The notes: generated by a model from the sequence alone, not told the origin. Shown: positions 34,406-44,669, counted from the first letter of the stretch. The stretch: 45,834 nucleotides of DNA from an uncultured Gammaproteobacteria bacterium (GCA_905612355.1 CAJQRU010000067.1:1-45834), one strand, 5' to 3'. Numbers and translations: made by a program.

Positions 34406-36451
34406 ATGACATATCGTGTTGGCGTTGACATTGGTGGAACATTTACTGATTTTTGTGCGTTTAATGATGAAACGAATGAGATTCATACCTTAAAAGTTTT
34501 ATCAGCACCGGAAGATCCAGGTTCGGAGGTAATGCGTGGAATCCGTGAATTACATTCTCGCTATGGGATAAACGCTGCTGACGTTGTTTACTTTACGCAT
34601 GGAACGACGGTGGGAGTTAATACGGTTATCCAGCGTAAAGGTATCCGTCTTTGTCTTTTTGTAACTGAAAACTTCGCCGACGTTCTAGAGGTCGCGCGAC
34701 TAAAGATGCCAAATCCTTACGATCTTTTGTCCACAAGGCCAGAGCCCCTAGTTGATCGGCAGCGAGTTCTTGAGATACGTGAGCGAGTGCGTTCCGATGG
34801 CCGTATCGAACTCGAACCGGATGAGAACAATATTCAACGGGCTGTTAAGAAAGCCAAAGGCATGGGGGCGGAAGGTATCGTAGTGGCGTTAATTAACGCT
34901 TATCGGAATCCGACCAACGAACATACCGTAAAGAGACTCATTCAGACGCAAGAGCCTGATTTTCCAGTGTTTTGTTCGGCAGATGTTTGGCCAATCATTC
35001 GTGAGTATGAACGCACAACAACGGCAGTTGTTCATGGCTATGTGCAGCCGCGAGTCAGTTATTACCTTTCATCCTTGGAGAGAGCGTTGTCCGAGGTTGG
35101 TGTTTCGGCGACACCTCAAGTAACGAAATCTAATGGAGGCATCATGTCTGCGAAATCCGGTCGTGAAGACTGTGTGCAGATGCTGTTGTCGGGTACGGCG
35201 GCCGGAGTGATTGGTGCTAGTTATATATCCAGCCTTTCTGGTTTTGACAACACCATGAGTCTTGACATTGGTGGAACGAGTGCTGATGTTGCATTTATAA
35301 GGGATGCTTCACCGCAATACGGAGTCGGAGAAGTGGTAGGAGACTTTCCGATTTATGTCCCCAGTATCGCGGTGACATCGATTGGTTCTGGCGGTGGGTC
35401 CATCGCATGGGTTGACGACCTAGGAGTTATTCGTGTTGGGCCAGAAAGTGCCGGATCGACCCCGGGCCCAGCCTGTTACGGGAGAGGGGGAGAGCGTCCT
35501 ACCACGACGGACGCGTTTGCCATCCTTGGATATATCGGGCAGTTCAAAATAGGTTACAGCGCTATCGACGTGGATGTTGAGAAATCCCGTTCTGCAATGA
35601 GTCCTCTAGCTAAACGTCTCAAACTGTCTGTAGAAGCGACTGCGCAGGCAATCATCGATATAGCTGTGTCAGGAATGTATATGGAGGTCAGCAAACTGAT
35701 CTCACGTTATGCGATCGACCCACGAGAGTTTGTTATGCAAGCATTTGGCGGAGCGGGTCCAATGATGGGATGTTTCCTTGCTAAAGAATTAGGTCTTGGC
35801 AAGGTGATTGTGCCATCAACCCCCGGTGTGCTGAGTGCTCTGGGGGGATTAATTGCAGACATCAAGAACGATTTTATTGCAACGGTATATCTTGAGTTGG
35901 CTGAATCCGAGATTTCTGAGATACAACGCGGATTTATTAACCTGAAGGAGCGGGCGATCGACTGGCTTCGAAAAGAACAAGGTTATAAGGGAGAATTCAG
36001 GTTAATTTATGCTGGTGACATGCGTTATCGCGGGCAGGCATTCGAGCTCGAAACAACATTGAATTGGGACGACATTCACGCAGGGAATTTGAAGGACTTG
36101 GCCGAAAACTTCCATGTAGAGCATGAAAAAGTTTATGAACACTGCGACAGAAATGCCCCGGTCCAGATCGTTAACTTGCGTCTCGTGATTGTGGGCGACA
36201 GTCCCAAACCTGTTTTTACGAAACAGGTGCCCACTCCGAAGCCTGCACAATCACGGGGCATGATTGACGTGTTTATCTCGGGGAAGTTAGAGAAGGTTCC
36301 GTTGTTTGAGCGAGAATCTATGTCAGCTGGTGACACGCTAACCGGACCCGCAGTCGTTGCTCAGAGTGATTGTACGACTTGTGTGCCGCCAGATATAGAC
36401 GGAGAGGTTGATGGTTATGGTAATTTAATATTAACTGTGAATGCGGCTTAA
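34406..36451 (+). CDS. hyuA: Hydantoinase/oxoprolinase family protein HyuA
   Basis: A complete 681-residue HyuA. The N-terminal actin-like phosphate loop is GVDIGGTFTDF, then FTHGTTVGVNTVIQRKG, a second ATPase strand LDIGGTSADVAF, SIGSGGGSIAWVD, GPACYGRGGERPTTTDA, FGGAGPMMG and a C-terminal domain to VPPDIDG. Such proteins supply the ATP-dependent half of cyclic-amide hydrolases; with HyuB they open hydantoin- or oxoproline-like rings. The gene is the first of a plus-strand cluster with a frameshifted HyuB and a polyamine-type importer. An upstream ATG at 34401 is closed after two codons. Confidence 0.92.
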   Translation: MTYRVGVDIGGTFTDFCAFNDETNEIHTLKVLSAPEDPGSEVMRGIRELHSRYGINAADVVYFTHGTTVGVNTVIQRKGIRLCLFVTENFADVLEVARLKMPNPYDLLSTRPEPLVDRQRVLEIRERVRSDGRIELEPDENNIQRAVKKAKGMGAEGIVVALINAYRNPTNEHTVKRLIQTQEPDFPVFCSADVWPIIREYERTTTAVVHGYVQPRVSYYLSSLERALSEVGVSATPQVTKSNGGIMSAKSGREDCVQMLLSGTAAGVIGASYISSLSGFDNTMSLDIGGTSADVAFIRDASPQYGVGEVVGDFPIYVPSIAVTSIGSGGGSIAWVDDLGVIRVGPESAGSTPGPACYGRGGERPTTTDAFAILGYIGQFKIGYSAIDVDVEKSRSAMSPLAKRLKLSVEATAQAIIDIAVSGMYMEVSKLISRYAIDPREFVMQAFGGAGPMMGCFLAKELGLGKVIVPSTPGVLSALGGLIADIKNDFIATVYLELAESEISEIQRGFINLKERAIDWLRKEQGYKGEFRLIYAGDMRYRGQAFELETTLNWDDIHAGNLKDLAENFHVEHEKVYEHCDRNAPVQIVNLRLVIVGDSPKPVFTKQVPTPKPAQSRGMIDVFISGKLEKVPLFERESMSAGDTLTGPAVVAQSDCTTCVPPDIDGEVDGYGNLILTVNAA

Positions 36452-36491
36452 ATGTTCAATAAATCCCAATCGAATAAAGGTAATGATAGGT

Positions 36492-38472
36492 ATGACTATT
36501 GATCCTGTGACGCTTCAGATTCTTGCAAACCATTGCGCGGCTGCTACAGAAAGTATGGCGCATACCCTTGTTCGGACTGCTCATTCTACTTTTGTCAAAG
36601 AGACCGAGGATTTTACAACAGGTCTTGCGACTGTCGATGGAAAAACATTTGCATCGCCGTTTGATTTGGGAGCAACCTGGTTCGTTGGTCTTGATTACGA
36701 AGTTGCAATCAAGATGATTGATACTTACGAAGAAGGTGATCTGTGCTTAACTAATGATCCTTATAGTGGGTTCGTATGTACTCATACGCCAGATATTCAC
36801 CTTTGGCAGCCAATCTTTCATCAAGGCGAAGTAATTTGTTTTGCCGTGGGCCATGTTCACAATACGGACGTTGGAGGCGCTGTACCGGCCAGTCTATCCC
36901 GTGCGAATACAGAGATTTTCCAAGAGGGAATCCGCATACCACCGCGGAAACTCTATAAGAGAGGTGTGTTGGATCAAGAGTTGCTTGATCTGATGCTGAC
37001 AAATGTCCGAGTGCCGGAACAGAACTGGGGTGACCTTAAAGCGCAAATCGCGGCCATGAGGACAGGTGCTAGGAAGGTCGGTGAGATGATCGACCGCTTT
37101 GGGTTAGAAACCTTTCGTTCGGGCATGACTGAATTGCTCGACCATGCAGAAAAACAAGCCCGCCGATTAATTGATCAAATACCGGATGGTGACTATTTCT
37201 TTGCGGATTATATGGACGAGGATTCGGTTGATGGTCATCCGTGCCGTCTAGCTGTGAATATGATCGTAAAGGGAGACGAGATCGAATTTGACTTCTCACA
37301 AAGCGACCCGCAAGTTACAGCGTCCTTGAATATCCCGACGGGCGGAAATCAACGCCATGTATTGTTAATGATCCCTCTGATCTATGTGCTGTACACGATG
37401 GATAACAATATTTTCTTGAATAGTGGTTTGATTCGTTCGTCCCGTTCAATAATTCCGCCCGGTTCCATAGTGAATCCTCTCTTTCCTGCGGCTGTTGGCA
37501 TGCGAAGTCTCGGTGTTATGAGGTTGATGTCGTGTGTGTTCGGCGCATTCGCTCAAGCCTTGCCTGACTTAATTCCTTGCGCGCCCGGAGATGGTGGTCC
37601 ATTGCTCAACGTTAGGACGACTGATATTTCAACTGGGCGAAAAATTATGGCGAACCTCGACCCAATAACAGGCGGTGCAGGTGGAACAGCATTTCGAGAT
37701 GGTACCGATGGGTCAGGCGCAAGTTTCGGATTCCTGAAAAACACGCCTGTTGAAATCAACGAAGCAGAAGTACCCGTTAAGATTTTAAAATATGGTCTGG
37801 AACGCGATTCTGGGGGTGCAGGGAAATGGCGTGGTGGCAACGGTACCATGTTGGAGTTTCAAACTCGCAACAGAGATCGGTCGCATTTCACTCCGTGGGG
37901 CGCTAAGGGGGGGGGCTGCTGGTGAAGCATCGTCCTTCTTTTTGAATCCGGGGACTGATCGAGAGGTGAATTTGGGGAATACTGATGTAGTCACTGTGGC
38001 TCCTGGAGATATCATACGAATTGCCTCGTCTGGTGCTGGTGGTTGGGGTGATCCGTTAGAGAGGGACCCAGAACGGGTCCTAACGGATGTCAGGTGTGAC
38101 TTCATTAGTGTGGAGGCCGCAAAAACGAAGTATAAAGTCGTTATTCGGAACGACGAAATCTCAGCCGATGAAACCGACACTTTGCGACAGGAAGCGAGGA
38201 AAGAAAATGTGTCACGTAATCGCAATGATGCGTTTGGATTCAATCCATATAGGCGTGACTTTGAGGCAATGTGGACTCCGGCTAATTATGCGGCTCTAAT
38301 GGATGCGATCTGGCGACTGCCCGTTGACTGGCGATTCTTCGTCAAGCACCAGGTTTTCAGTCGTATCAAGTTGGTGGATAGTAACTCTCGTTTAGGCGAT
38401 GGTAGCGAGGTGATGGCAGTGCTGCGGGATATCGCAGAAGAATATCCCGATATAGCGCAATCCCTTCGCTAG
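36492..38472 (+). pseudogene. hyuB: HyuB with a +1 frameshift at a G9 tract
   Basis: The first frame runs from DPVTLQILANHCAAATESMAHTL through LTNDPYSGFVCTHTPD, GHVHNTDVGGAVPAS and the core to FTPWGAKGGG, then stops at 37923-37925. The homology continues at once in the other frame as AGEASSFFLNPG and AGGWGDPLERDPERV up to 38472. The switch lies in nine consecutive G residues (37907-37915); eight would keep one frame of 659 residues, somewhat longer than most HyuB. So the gene is either disrupted, phase-variable, rescued by slippage, or the tract is a sequencing error. The start could also be ATG 36483. It pairs with the HyuA upstream, 40 bp apart. Confidence 0.85.
37907..37915 (+). repeat. 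G9 homopolymer inside hyuB
   Basis: Nine consecutive G residues on the coding strand. Changing the count by one restores the HyuB reading frame, which is the property expected of a contingency (slipped-strand) locus and also of a homopolymer miscall. Confidence 0.9.
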
Positions 38473-38497
38473 ACCAAGTTGTCATAGGAGTTATTCC

Positions 38498-39619
38498 ATG
38501 AGCAGCAACAACAACACAGATCGGCAAAGTCTTGAGTTAGTCCTGAGAGGGATTAGCAAGCGTTTTGGTGATGTTGTTGCCCTTGAGCCCTCTGACCTAG
38601 TGGTCAAACCTGGGGTTCTCTTGTCTTTGTTGGGACCGTCCGGATGTGGAAAAACAACGACACTACGGGTGATTGCAGGATTTGAAGCGGCTGATACTGG
38701 ATCTGTTCTCATAGGCGGTAAAGACGTGACGTTGTTACCGCCCAATAAACGCGGTCTTGGGATGGTCTTCCAAAACTATAGTTTATTTCCGCATATGACA
38801 GTTGCTGACAACGTTGCTTTTGGTTTGCGGATGGAGAAAGCATCTGAACAAGAGATCAAACGTCGCGTGGGAGAAATGTTGGATCTCGTTCAGTTACCGG
38901 GTGTAGAAAAACGATTCCCAAATCAGTTATCAGGGGGGCAGCAGCAGCGAATCGCGTTGGCTCGATCATTGGTGACCAACCCGTCCGTCTTATTGCTCGA
39001 TGAACCTTTAGGTGCGTTGGATAAGAATCTGCGCGAAACAATGCAATTTGAATTGCGACGTATCCAAAACACTTTGGGTATAACCACTATATTGGTGACT
39101 CATGATCAAGAGGAAGCGTTGACTCTGAGCGATCAGGTGGTGGTCATGGATCAGGGAAGGTTCCAACAGATCGGCACCCCCAGCGAAGTGTACGAAAGTC
39201 CAGAGACCCGGTTTGTCTCTGAATTCCTTGGTACGTCAAATCTGTTGAGCGGTGATATCTCGGCGCCAACTGACAGTGATGATCGGAAAGTCACGCTTCA
39301 ATACGGTGAAGTCAAAACAGTTATTGAGTCGCCGGGGGCTCCCTCAATCCCAGCTGGCCCAGCAACCATCGCCATTCGCCCTGAGAAAATAGTGCTATCA
39401 AAAAGATCACCCGAGATGAGGAATGTACTTCAAGGCATTGTGAAAGGACATGTGTTCCGAGGGAGTTATCACGCCTATGAAATCAGTGTTGCTGGTCGCG
39501 ATGATCCGATCTTTGTCTATGATCAGGCAGGTGAGCGATCAACTGATGCAGTGCATCCAATCGGTTCTGGGGTGTATTTGACATGGAAGCGTGAAAATTC
39601 AGTGGTTCTGCGGGATTGA
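38498..39619 (+). CDS. ABC transporter ATPase, spermidine/putrescine type (PotA family)
   Basis: A 373-residue ATPase with Walker A GPSGCGKTT (residues 46-54), Q-loop VFQNYSLFPHMTV, signature LSGGQQQRIALARSL, Walker B LLLDEPLGALD and H-loop VTHDQEEA. The C-terminal 120 residues form a TOBE-type regulatory domain, as in PotA and FbpC. A TAGGAG ribosome site precedes the ATG by eight bases. It energises the two permeases encoded at 40849 and 41725; the binding protein gene lies next. Substrates of this class include polyamines, GABA-like amines, 2-aminoethylphosphonate and iron, so the ligand is open. Confidence 0.9.
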   Translation: MSSNNNTDRQSLELVLRGISKRFGDVVALEPSDLVVKPGVLLSLLGPSGCGKTTTLRVIAGFEAADTGSVLIGGKDVTLLPPNKRGLGMVFQNYSLFPHMTVADNVAFGLRMEKASEQEIKRRVGEMLDLVQLPGVEKRFPNQLSGGQQQRIALARSLVTNPSVLLLDEPLGALDKNLRETMQFELRRIQNTLGITTILVTHDQEEALTLSDQVVVMDQGRFQQIGTPSEVYESPETRFVSEFLGTSNLLSGDISAPTDSDDRKVTLQYGEVKTVIESPGAPSIPAGPATIAIRPEKIVLSKRSPEMRNVLQGIVKGHVFRGSYHAYEISVAGRDDPIFVYDQAGERSTDAVHPIGSGVYLTWKRENSVVLRD

Positions 39620-39704
39620 TGAGGTAAGGTGTGGCAAGTGTAAAGCTGTGTATATGTGTAATTGAAATATCGTAATGTTTTACTTTTAAGTTAAGGAGGA
39701 AGTC

Positions 39705-40754
39705 ATGAAATTTGATAATCATATTAGACGGAGTGGTCCAGCAATGCTCGGTGCTGCCATGCTGGCATTCAGTGTAAATCCCGTATCGGCTGAGGATATT
39801 ACCGTTACATCCTTTGGCGGTATTTGGGAAACCGCTATCAAGGACTGTTTTGCCAGTGAGTTTGAAAAACGCACGGGCTCGAAAGCAAACGTTTTGATAG
39901 GAAGTCCTGCTCAATGGATGAGTCAAATTGAAGCAAATCCGGATAATCCACCGATTGATGTCATCGTTACTACGCAAAGTCAGACGATGGCTGCAGGCGA
40001 AGGTGGACTGATATCCAGGGCAACCGCTAAAGAGGTTCCAAATCTTGCAGACGTTGACCCAATTTTCATCAAGGCGGTTGATGGCTGGGGTGCTTGCTTT
40101 GACTTTGGCGCTTTTATCTTAGCCTATAACAAAGATACGATTAAGAACCCGCCGAAGTCGATTAAAGAGTTTGTCGATCGCACTATCAAAGGTGACTGGA
40201 TGGCCACTATGCCGTCAGTGTCGTATGCAATTGCACCGGACATTATTTGGTCATTTGCCGATCTTTATGGCGGCAGCGCCGATAACGTGGATCCTGCATT
40301 TGCTGTCTTTAAGCAATTAAAAGATAGCGGCAATATGATTTCATGGTCGAGCGTCACGGATTTTTTAAATCAAATGTCCACGGGAGATGCTGATATCGGT
40401 ATGTATTGGGACGGACGCGCCTACGCATTTATCGATAAAGGGAATGACTGGATGGGTGTCATTAAGCCGACGGATAAAGCGTTCATGAGTTGCGTTGCAA
40501 TGAATAAAGCCAAAGGCGCTCCGGACGCTGCCTGGGATTATCTGAACATTGTCTTTGAACCCGGTCCGCAGGCATGTTTCTCTGACCATTTGAAATACGG
40601 GGTGACTAACCAAAAGGTCCAGTATTCGGAGGAAATGAAAAACCGCGTTACCTGGCCTAAGGATCTTCGTGCGCCGAATGTCAGCACATCCCGCAAGATT
40701 GCGCAGAATGCTGCTGACTGGATAGAACGTTGGAATAAAGAAATAGGATTTTAA
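39705..40754 (+). CDS. ABC transporter periplasmic binding protein, PotD/polyamine type
   Basis: A 349-residue precursor with a signal peptide ending near NPVSAEDITV. The mature part begins ITVTSFGGIWETAIKD, the classic PotD-type start, with GSPAQWMSQIEA, the FGAFILAYNKDTIKNPPKS region and DADIGMYWDGRAYA in the ligand cleft. AAGGAGG lies six bases before the ATG, the strongest ribosome site in this cluster, which fits high expression. The ligand is unknown. A perfect 13-bp hairpin follows the stop, before the permease genes. Confidence 0.88.
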   Translation: MKFDNHIRRSGPAMLGAAMLAFSVNPVSAEDITVTSFGGIWETAIKDCFASEFEKRTGSKANVLIGSPAQWMSQIEANPDNPPIDVIVTTQSQTMAAGEGGLISRATAKEVPNLADVDPIFIKAVDGWGACFDFGAFILAYNKDTIKNPPKSIKEFVDRTIKGDWMATMPSVSYAIAPDIIWSFADLYGGSADNVDPAFAVFKQLKDSGNMISWSSVTDFLNQMSTGDADIGMYWDGRAYAFIDKGNDWMGVIKPTDKAFMSCVAMNKAKGAPDAAWDYLNIVFEPGPQACFSDHLKYGVTNQKVQYSEEMKNRVTWPKDLRAPNVSTSRKIAQNAADWIERWNKEIGF

Positions 40755-40769
40755 GGGTTGACGTTGATT

Positions 40770-40801
40770 CATGGTGTCAGGGCGTAGTCCCTGACACCAT
40801 G
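40770..40801 (+). other. Intercistronic hairpin between binding protein and permease genes
   Basis: CATGGTGTCAGGG (40770-40782) and CCCTGACACCATG (40789-40801) make a perfect 13-bp stem with a 6-nt loop, extendable by one more A-T pair, 15 bp after the binding-protein stop. No T-run follows, so it is more likely an mRNA-stabilising or partly attenuating element than a full terminator. Confidence 0.8.
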
Positions 40802-40848
40802 AGCTAGTGCTGGAAAATATTTATGAATAACAAGAGTTGGTTTTCTTT

Positions 40849-41721
40849 ATGACCGACCAGGTACGACGAGGAACTTCACGAGGATTCTCTGGTGTTGTCA
40901 GTCCGTGGTGGATCGCGGTAACGGCCTTATTTCTTGTTGTCTTCTTCGTTATCCCAATTATCAACAATCTGTTAAATACAGATCAGTTGGTAACCCTGGC
41001 AAAACAGCGGCCCGCTAGCTTTTATTATGAGAAGCTTTTTACCGATCCGTATTATCTCGGGATAGTTGCTGACACCGTTACCCTTAGCGTCGGGGTGACG
41101 GTTATTTGCATTATTATTGGCTATCCTGTTGCACTTTTTCTCGTTAGGCACGCGGGTCGATGGTCTGGGTTGGTTATTTTCCTTTTGATCGCGCCACTTC
41201 TTACTTCGATCATAATGCGGACATTCGGGTGGCGGGTTTTGTTTGCGCGTCGCGGTTTGTTGAATGATTTTCTGCTCTGGATCGATGCGATTGAAAAACC
41301 CATCCTGTTTCTGAATGGCCCCACATCGGCCGTTATCGGACTTGTCCACGTGTTGGTTCCATTTATGGTTTTGTCAATTGCCTCGGTATTACGAAGTATT
41401 GACTTGCAGTTAGAGGAAAGCGCGAGAATCCTGGGCGCATCCCGGTTTAAAACATTTTTGAAAGTGACATTTCCGTTAAGTCTAGATGGGATTGGAACGG
41501 GTTTTATTATTGTGTTCCTTTTAGCTAACGGCAGTTTCGTCACACTGCTTCTTCTCGGTGGGGGAGAACTTAAAACACTGCCTTTACTCATCTACCAACA
41601 GTTTACGATCAGTCGAGATTTTCAATTTGCAGCAGCCATGAGTAACGTGCTGCTCGCTATTGCGGTAGGGTGTCTTTATCTGCAGTTACGTCTTATCAAA
41701 CGTAAGGGCGTGAAGGGGTAG
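40849..41721 (+). CDS. ABC transporter permease, PotB type
   Basis: A 290-residue inner-membrane protein with about six helices. The cytoplasmic coupling loop is EESARILGASRFKTFLKVTFPLS (in part ESARILGASRFKTFLKV), the EAA motif of the PotB/PotC class. The ATG at 40849 gives MTDQVRRG; a TTG at 40837 is possible. The ribosome site is weak, in contrast to the binding-protein gene upstream, which fits lower permease output. It pairs with the PotC-type permease that follows. Confidence 0.88.
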   Translation: MTDQVRRGTSRGFSGVVSPWWIAVTALFLVVFFVIPIINNLLNTDQLVTLAKQRPASFYYEKLFTDPYYLGIVADTVTLSVGVTVICIIIGYPVALFLVRHAGRWSGLVIFLLIAPLLTSIIMRTFGWRVLFARRGLLNDFLLWIDAIEKPILFLNGPTSAVIGLVHVLVPFMVLSIASVLRSIDLQLEESARILGASRFKTFLKVTFPLSLDGIGTGFIIVFLLANGSFVTLLLLGGGELKTLPLLIYQQFTISRDFQFAAAMSNVLLAIAVGCLYLQLRLIKRKGVKG

Positions 41722-41724
41722 TCT

Positions 41725-42546
41725 GTGAATAGTCGGTTTTTTTACCATCTGCGGTTGGGCCTTCCCAAGGCCTGGATGTTAATTTACGTGGTGTTATTTT
41801 TTATTTTTCTGCTGGGTCCAATATTTATTGTGGTGTCGATATCGTTCACAGAAACGGAATTTGTAGCATTCCCGCCACAGGGCTTTTCGTGGAAATGGTA
41901 TCAGCGCTTCTTCGAGTACGAACCGTTTATTGACAGTTTTATTGTCTCGGTGGAGTTGGCTATCGCTACAGCGCTATTGGCGGTTGCTCTCGGAGTGCCA
42001 GCCGCGCTGGCGGTCACTCGGGGTAGGGTGCCTTATGCAAATACCATCATGACTTTTCTTCTATCCCCGTTGTCTATGCCGTTGATCGTCGTTGGGTTTG
42101 CACTCTTGTTTTATTTATCAGCGCTAGGTTTGGGGGTATCTTTTGTTTCACTTCTCATTGCACACACGGTCATCAGCCTTCCCTATGTGGTTCGGACTGT
42201 CGCCGGAGTGTATCGTGGAATCTCCCCTGACTATGAGGAATCAGCGGCGGTACTTGGGGCAAACCGTATGCAAATATTCTGGTATGTCACTTTACCCATG
42301 ATTAAGCCAGGAATTTTTGCAGGAATGTTATTCGCAATGTTGATCTCAATCGACAACCTTCCGATATCGTTCTTTTTCGGAAGTGCCGATACCAATACAC
42401 TGCCTGTCGTGATGCTGTCGTATTTAGAACATCAATTTGATCCATCTGTCGCTGCGGCGAGTTCAATACAGTTGATAGTCGCCATCATCGGTCTGTTCAT
42501 TGTAGAGCGAATTTATGGTCTGGATGCGATGGCGCCGGCAAGTTGA
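41725..42546 (+). CDS. ABC transporter permease, PotC type
   Basis: A 273-residue membrane protein with about six helices and an EAA coupling loop EESAAVLGANRMQIFWYVTLP. PPQGFSWKWYQRFFE near the N-terminus is typical of PotC. It starts at a GTG, six bases after AAGGGG and three bases after the PotB-type stop. It completes the importer: ATPase, binding protein, hairpin, two permeases. The third HyuA gene begins 42 bp after its stop, so transporter and hydrolase are probably co-transcribed. Confidence 0.88.
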   Translation: MNSRFFYHLRLGLPKAWMLIYVVLFFIFLLGPIFIVVSISFTETEFVAFPPQGFSWKWYQRFFEYEPFIDSFIVSVELAIATALLAVALGVPAALAVTRGRVPYANTIMTFLLSPLSMPLIVVGFALLFYLSALGLGVSFVSLLIAHTVISLPYVVRTVAGVYRGISPDYEESAAVLGANRMQIFWYVTLPMIKPGIFAGMLFAMLISIDNLPISFFFGSADTNTLPVVMLSYLEHQFDPSVAAASSIQLIVAIIGLFIVERIYGLDAMAPAS

Positions 42547-42588
42547 TGCATTGATAATATTTAACGAGTTTAGTTGGGCGGTTTGCTA

Positions 42589-44643
42589 ATGGACGTTAGA
42601 CTCGGCATTGACGTCGGTGGGACATTCACTGACTTTGTTTTGCTCTCGCCAGCAACGAAGTTGCCCACTACTCATAAAGAAGCAAGTACCCCACTCGATC
42701 CTTCATTAGCGGTTGAACGAGGCCTTATAGAGATTTTCTCAAGAGGTCTTGTTGGTCCATCAGATATTTCAGTCGTAGTCCATGGAACAACTCTAGGACT
42801 GAATGCGATCCTACAAAAGAAGGGTAGTGAGACCGCTTTGGTTGTGTCAAACGGTAATAAAGATGTACTGGAACTGGCACGTGGAAGAATGCCTTCTCCT
42901 TATAATTTTCTGTTGCCACGTGATGAACCGCTGATACCGCGCGATCGAGTCTTAGAAGTCGGGGCACGATCTTCCGCAACGGGTGCAGTGATCAATAGAC
43001 CCGGTAGTGTAGAGCTTGACAGACTGGCGGAGGAAATACGTGCCTTAGGGGTCCGCTCAGTGGCGGTCGCATTGATTAATTCGTATATCGATTCAGCGCT
43101 GGAATATGAAGTTGCAGACGCACTGGAAAGTCGACTGCCATCGATTATGATTACACCATCGACGCGAGTATGGCCGGAAATACGCGAGTATGAACGCACC
43201 ATGCTGGCGGTAATGAACGCATACATCCATCCGCTGCTTGATGAATATTACGTCAGCCTAGAGAGGCGACTTAGCAAATTAGGTTTGGACGCCAGTCTTT
43301 ATATAACGGCCTCAAATGGAGGTGCGCTGAGTGTCGAGTCCGCACGGCAAAGACCCGTCGATACATTATTGTCCGGGCCAGCCTCGGGTGTTGTTGCTAC
43401 CTGCGCTCTGGGCGCTGATGATCAACGTGATGAATTAGTTGCTATTGATATGGGCGGAACCAGTTGCGATATGTCGATTACCCGCGCGGGTCGGCCGGTA
43501 TTGACGACAAATGCCAAGGCGGGTGGTTACCCATTAATCTCGCCTACCGTTGATGTCTCTGCGATCGGCGCTGGTGGTGGGTCGATTTTGTGGCTCGACA
43601 ATCAGAACATTTTGAAAGTGGGACCCCACAGTGCTGGCGCTGACCCGGGGCCTGCTTCGTATGGGCGAGGAGGGCTTCATCCAACGATTACCGATTGCTT
43701 CGTGGCGATGGGTCTCATCGATCCCGAGAGATTTCTTGGTGGTCGTATGCGATTGGATCGTGAGGCGGCCATTAATGCGCTGGATACGTTGTCCGCCGGC
43801 CTTGACTTTGAGGGGGTTGATTCGGCGCTTAAAGTCGCAGATGCTGCTTTGCGTGTGGCTACTGCGATGATGTCGTCCGAACTTTATAAGGAGCTCGCCC
43901 AACGAGGGGTTGATCCACGTGGCCGATATCTAATGGCATATGGAGGCGCAGGACCAACACTGGCTACAGCATTGGCTCAGGAAGCAAAACTTGGCGGTGT
44001 TCTCGTACCCATGAGTCCAGGAACGCTTTGCGCGTATGGGGCGATTACTAGCCAAGTGAGACGCGATTTTATACGTAGTGTCCGAACCCGGTTGCCGCCT
44101 GGGCGAGTGGAGATAAATTCAGTCGAGGAGGCTATCCGAGAGATGGAGGGAGAAGCCCGAACTTGGGCGAGTGCTCAAGGAGATGGGCTTGCAGATCCCG
44201 TACTCTGGGTGGCGGCTGATATGCGTTATGTGGGGCAGGCGTATGAGTTAGAGGTTGTGCTATCAAGACTATCGAGCGAACGAAAAGCCTCGGAGGTGAG
44301 CACGTTATTTCATGAGGCCCACACAAACGCCTATGGCTTTCCCGACAACGATAGCGGAATTGAGATCATGAATGTTCGACTAAGTGTCGCCCGGCCGCTG
44401 CCAGCGCTTCCTGTAAATACGCTGGAAAATGCAGAGGATGAGATTCCCCCCTTGGGAAGAAGATCTGTTTTCTGGAATCAGCAGAGGTTTGAGGCAGACG
44501 TTTTTTCCCGATCGAATATGAAGGCGGGCCATACCATCACGGGCCCGGCTATAGTCGAACAACAAGATACGACAACCTGGCTGTCGCCAGGATGGAACGG
44601 CCGGGTGCTGGCATCTGGAACTCTCGAACTCCAACATGAGTAA
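42589..44643 (+). CDS. hyuA: Hydantoinase/oxoprolinase family protein HyuA
   Basis: A complete 684-residue HyuA: GIDVGGTFTDFVLL at the start, VHGTTLGLNAILQKKG, AIDMGGTSCDMSI, AIGAGGGSILWLD, GPASYGRGGLHPTITD, YGGAGPTLATALA and a C-terminal domain with ADMRYVGQAYELEV. It differs throughout from the homologue at 34406, so it is not a recent duplicate. ATG 42589 gives MDVRLGIDVGG; earlier in-frame starts add only a few residues. It is followed 26 bp later by its HyuB partner and lies right behind the polyamine-type importer. Confidence 0.92.
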   Translation: MDVRLGIDVGGTFTDFVLLSPATKLPTTHKEASTPLDPSLAVERGLIEIFSRGLVGPSDISVVVHGTTLGLNAILQKKGSETALVVSNGNKDVLELARGRMPSPYNFLLPRDEPLIPRDRVLEVGARSSATGAVINRPGSVELDRLAEEIRALGVRSVAVALINSYIDSALEYEVADALESRLPSIMITPSTRVWPEIREYERTMLAVMNAYIHPLLDEYYVSLERRLSKLGLDASLYITASNGGALSVESARQRPVDTLLSGPASGVVATCALGADDQRDELVAIDMGGTSCDMSITRAGRPVLTTNAKAGGYPLISPTVDVSAIGAGGGSILWLDNQNILKVGPHSAGADPGPASYGRGGLHPTITDCFVAMGLIDPERFLGGRMRLDREAAINALDTLSAGLDFEGVDSALKVADAALRVATAMMSSELYKELAQRGVDPRGRYLMAYGGAGPTLATALAQEAKLGGVLVPMSPGTLCAYGAITSQVRRDFIRSVRTRLPPGRVEINSVEEAIREMEGEARTWASAQGDGLADPVLWVAADMRYVGQAYELEVVLSRLSSERKASEVSTLFHEAHTNAYGFPDNDSGIEIMNVRLSVARPLPALPVNTLENAEDEIPPLGRRSVFWNQQRFEADVFSRSNMKAGHTITGPAIVEQQDTTTWLSPGWNGRVLASGTLELQHE

Positions 44644-44669
44644 TAGGAGAGGTGTGGAGCTGATATCTC

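Noticed and set aside
37792-38472. Separate gene starting at the ATG at 37792, overlapping the end of hyuB
   Set aside because: Its first 40 residues are out-of-frame hyuB sequence without homology; recognisable HyuB sequence begins only after the G9 tract, so it is the frameshifted tail of hyuB.
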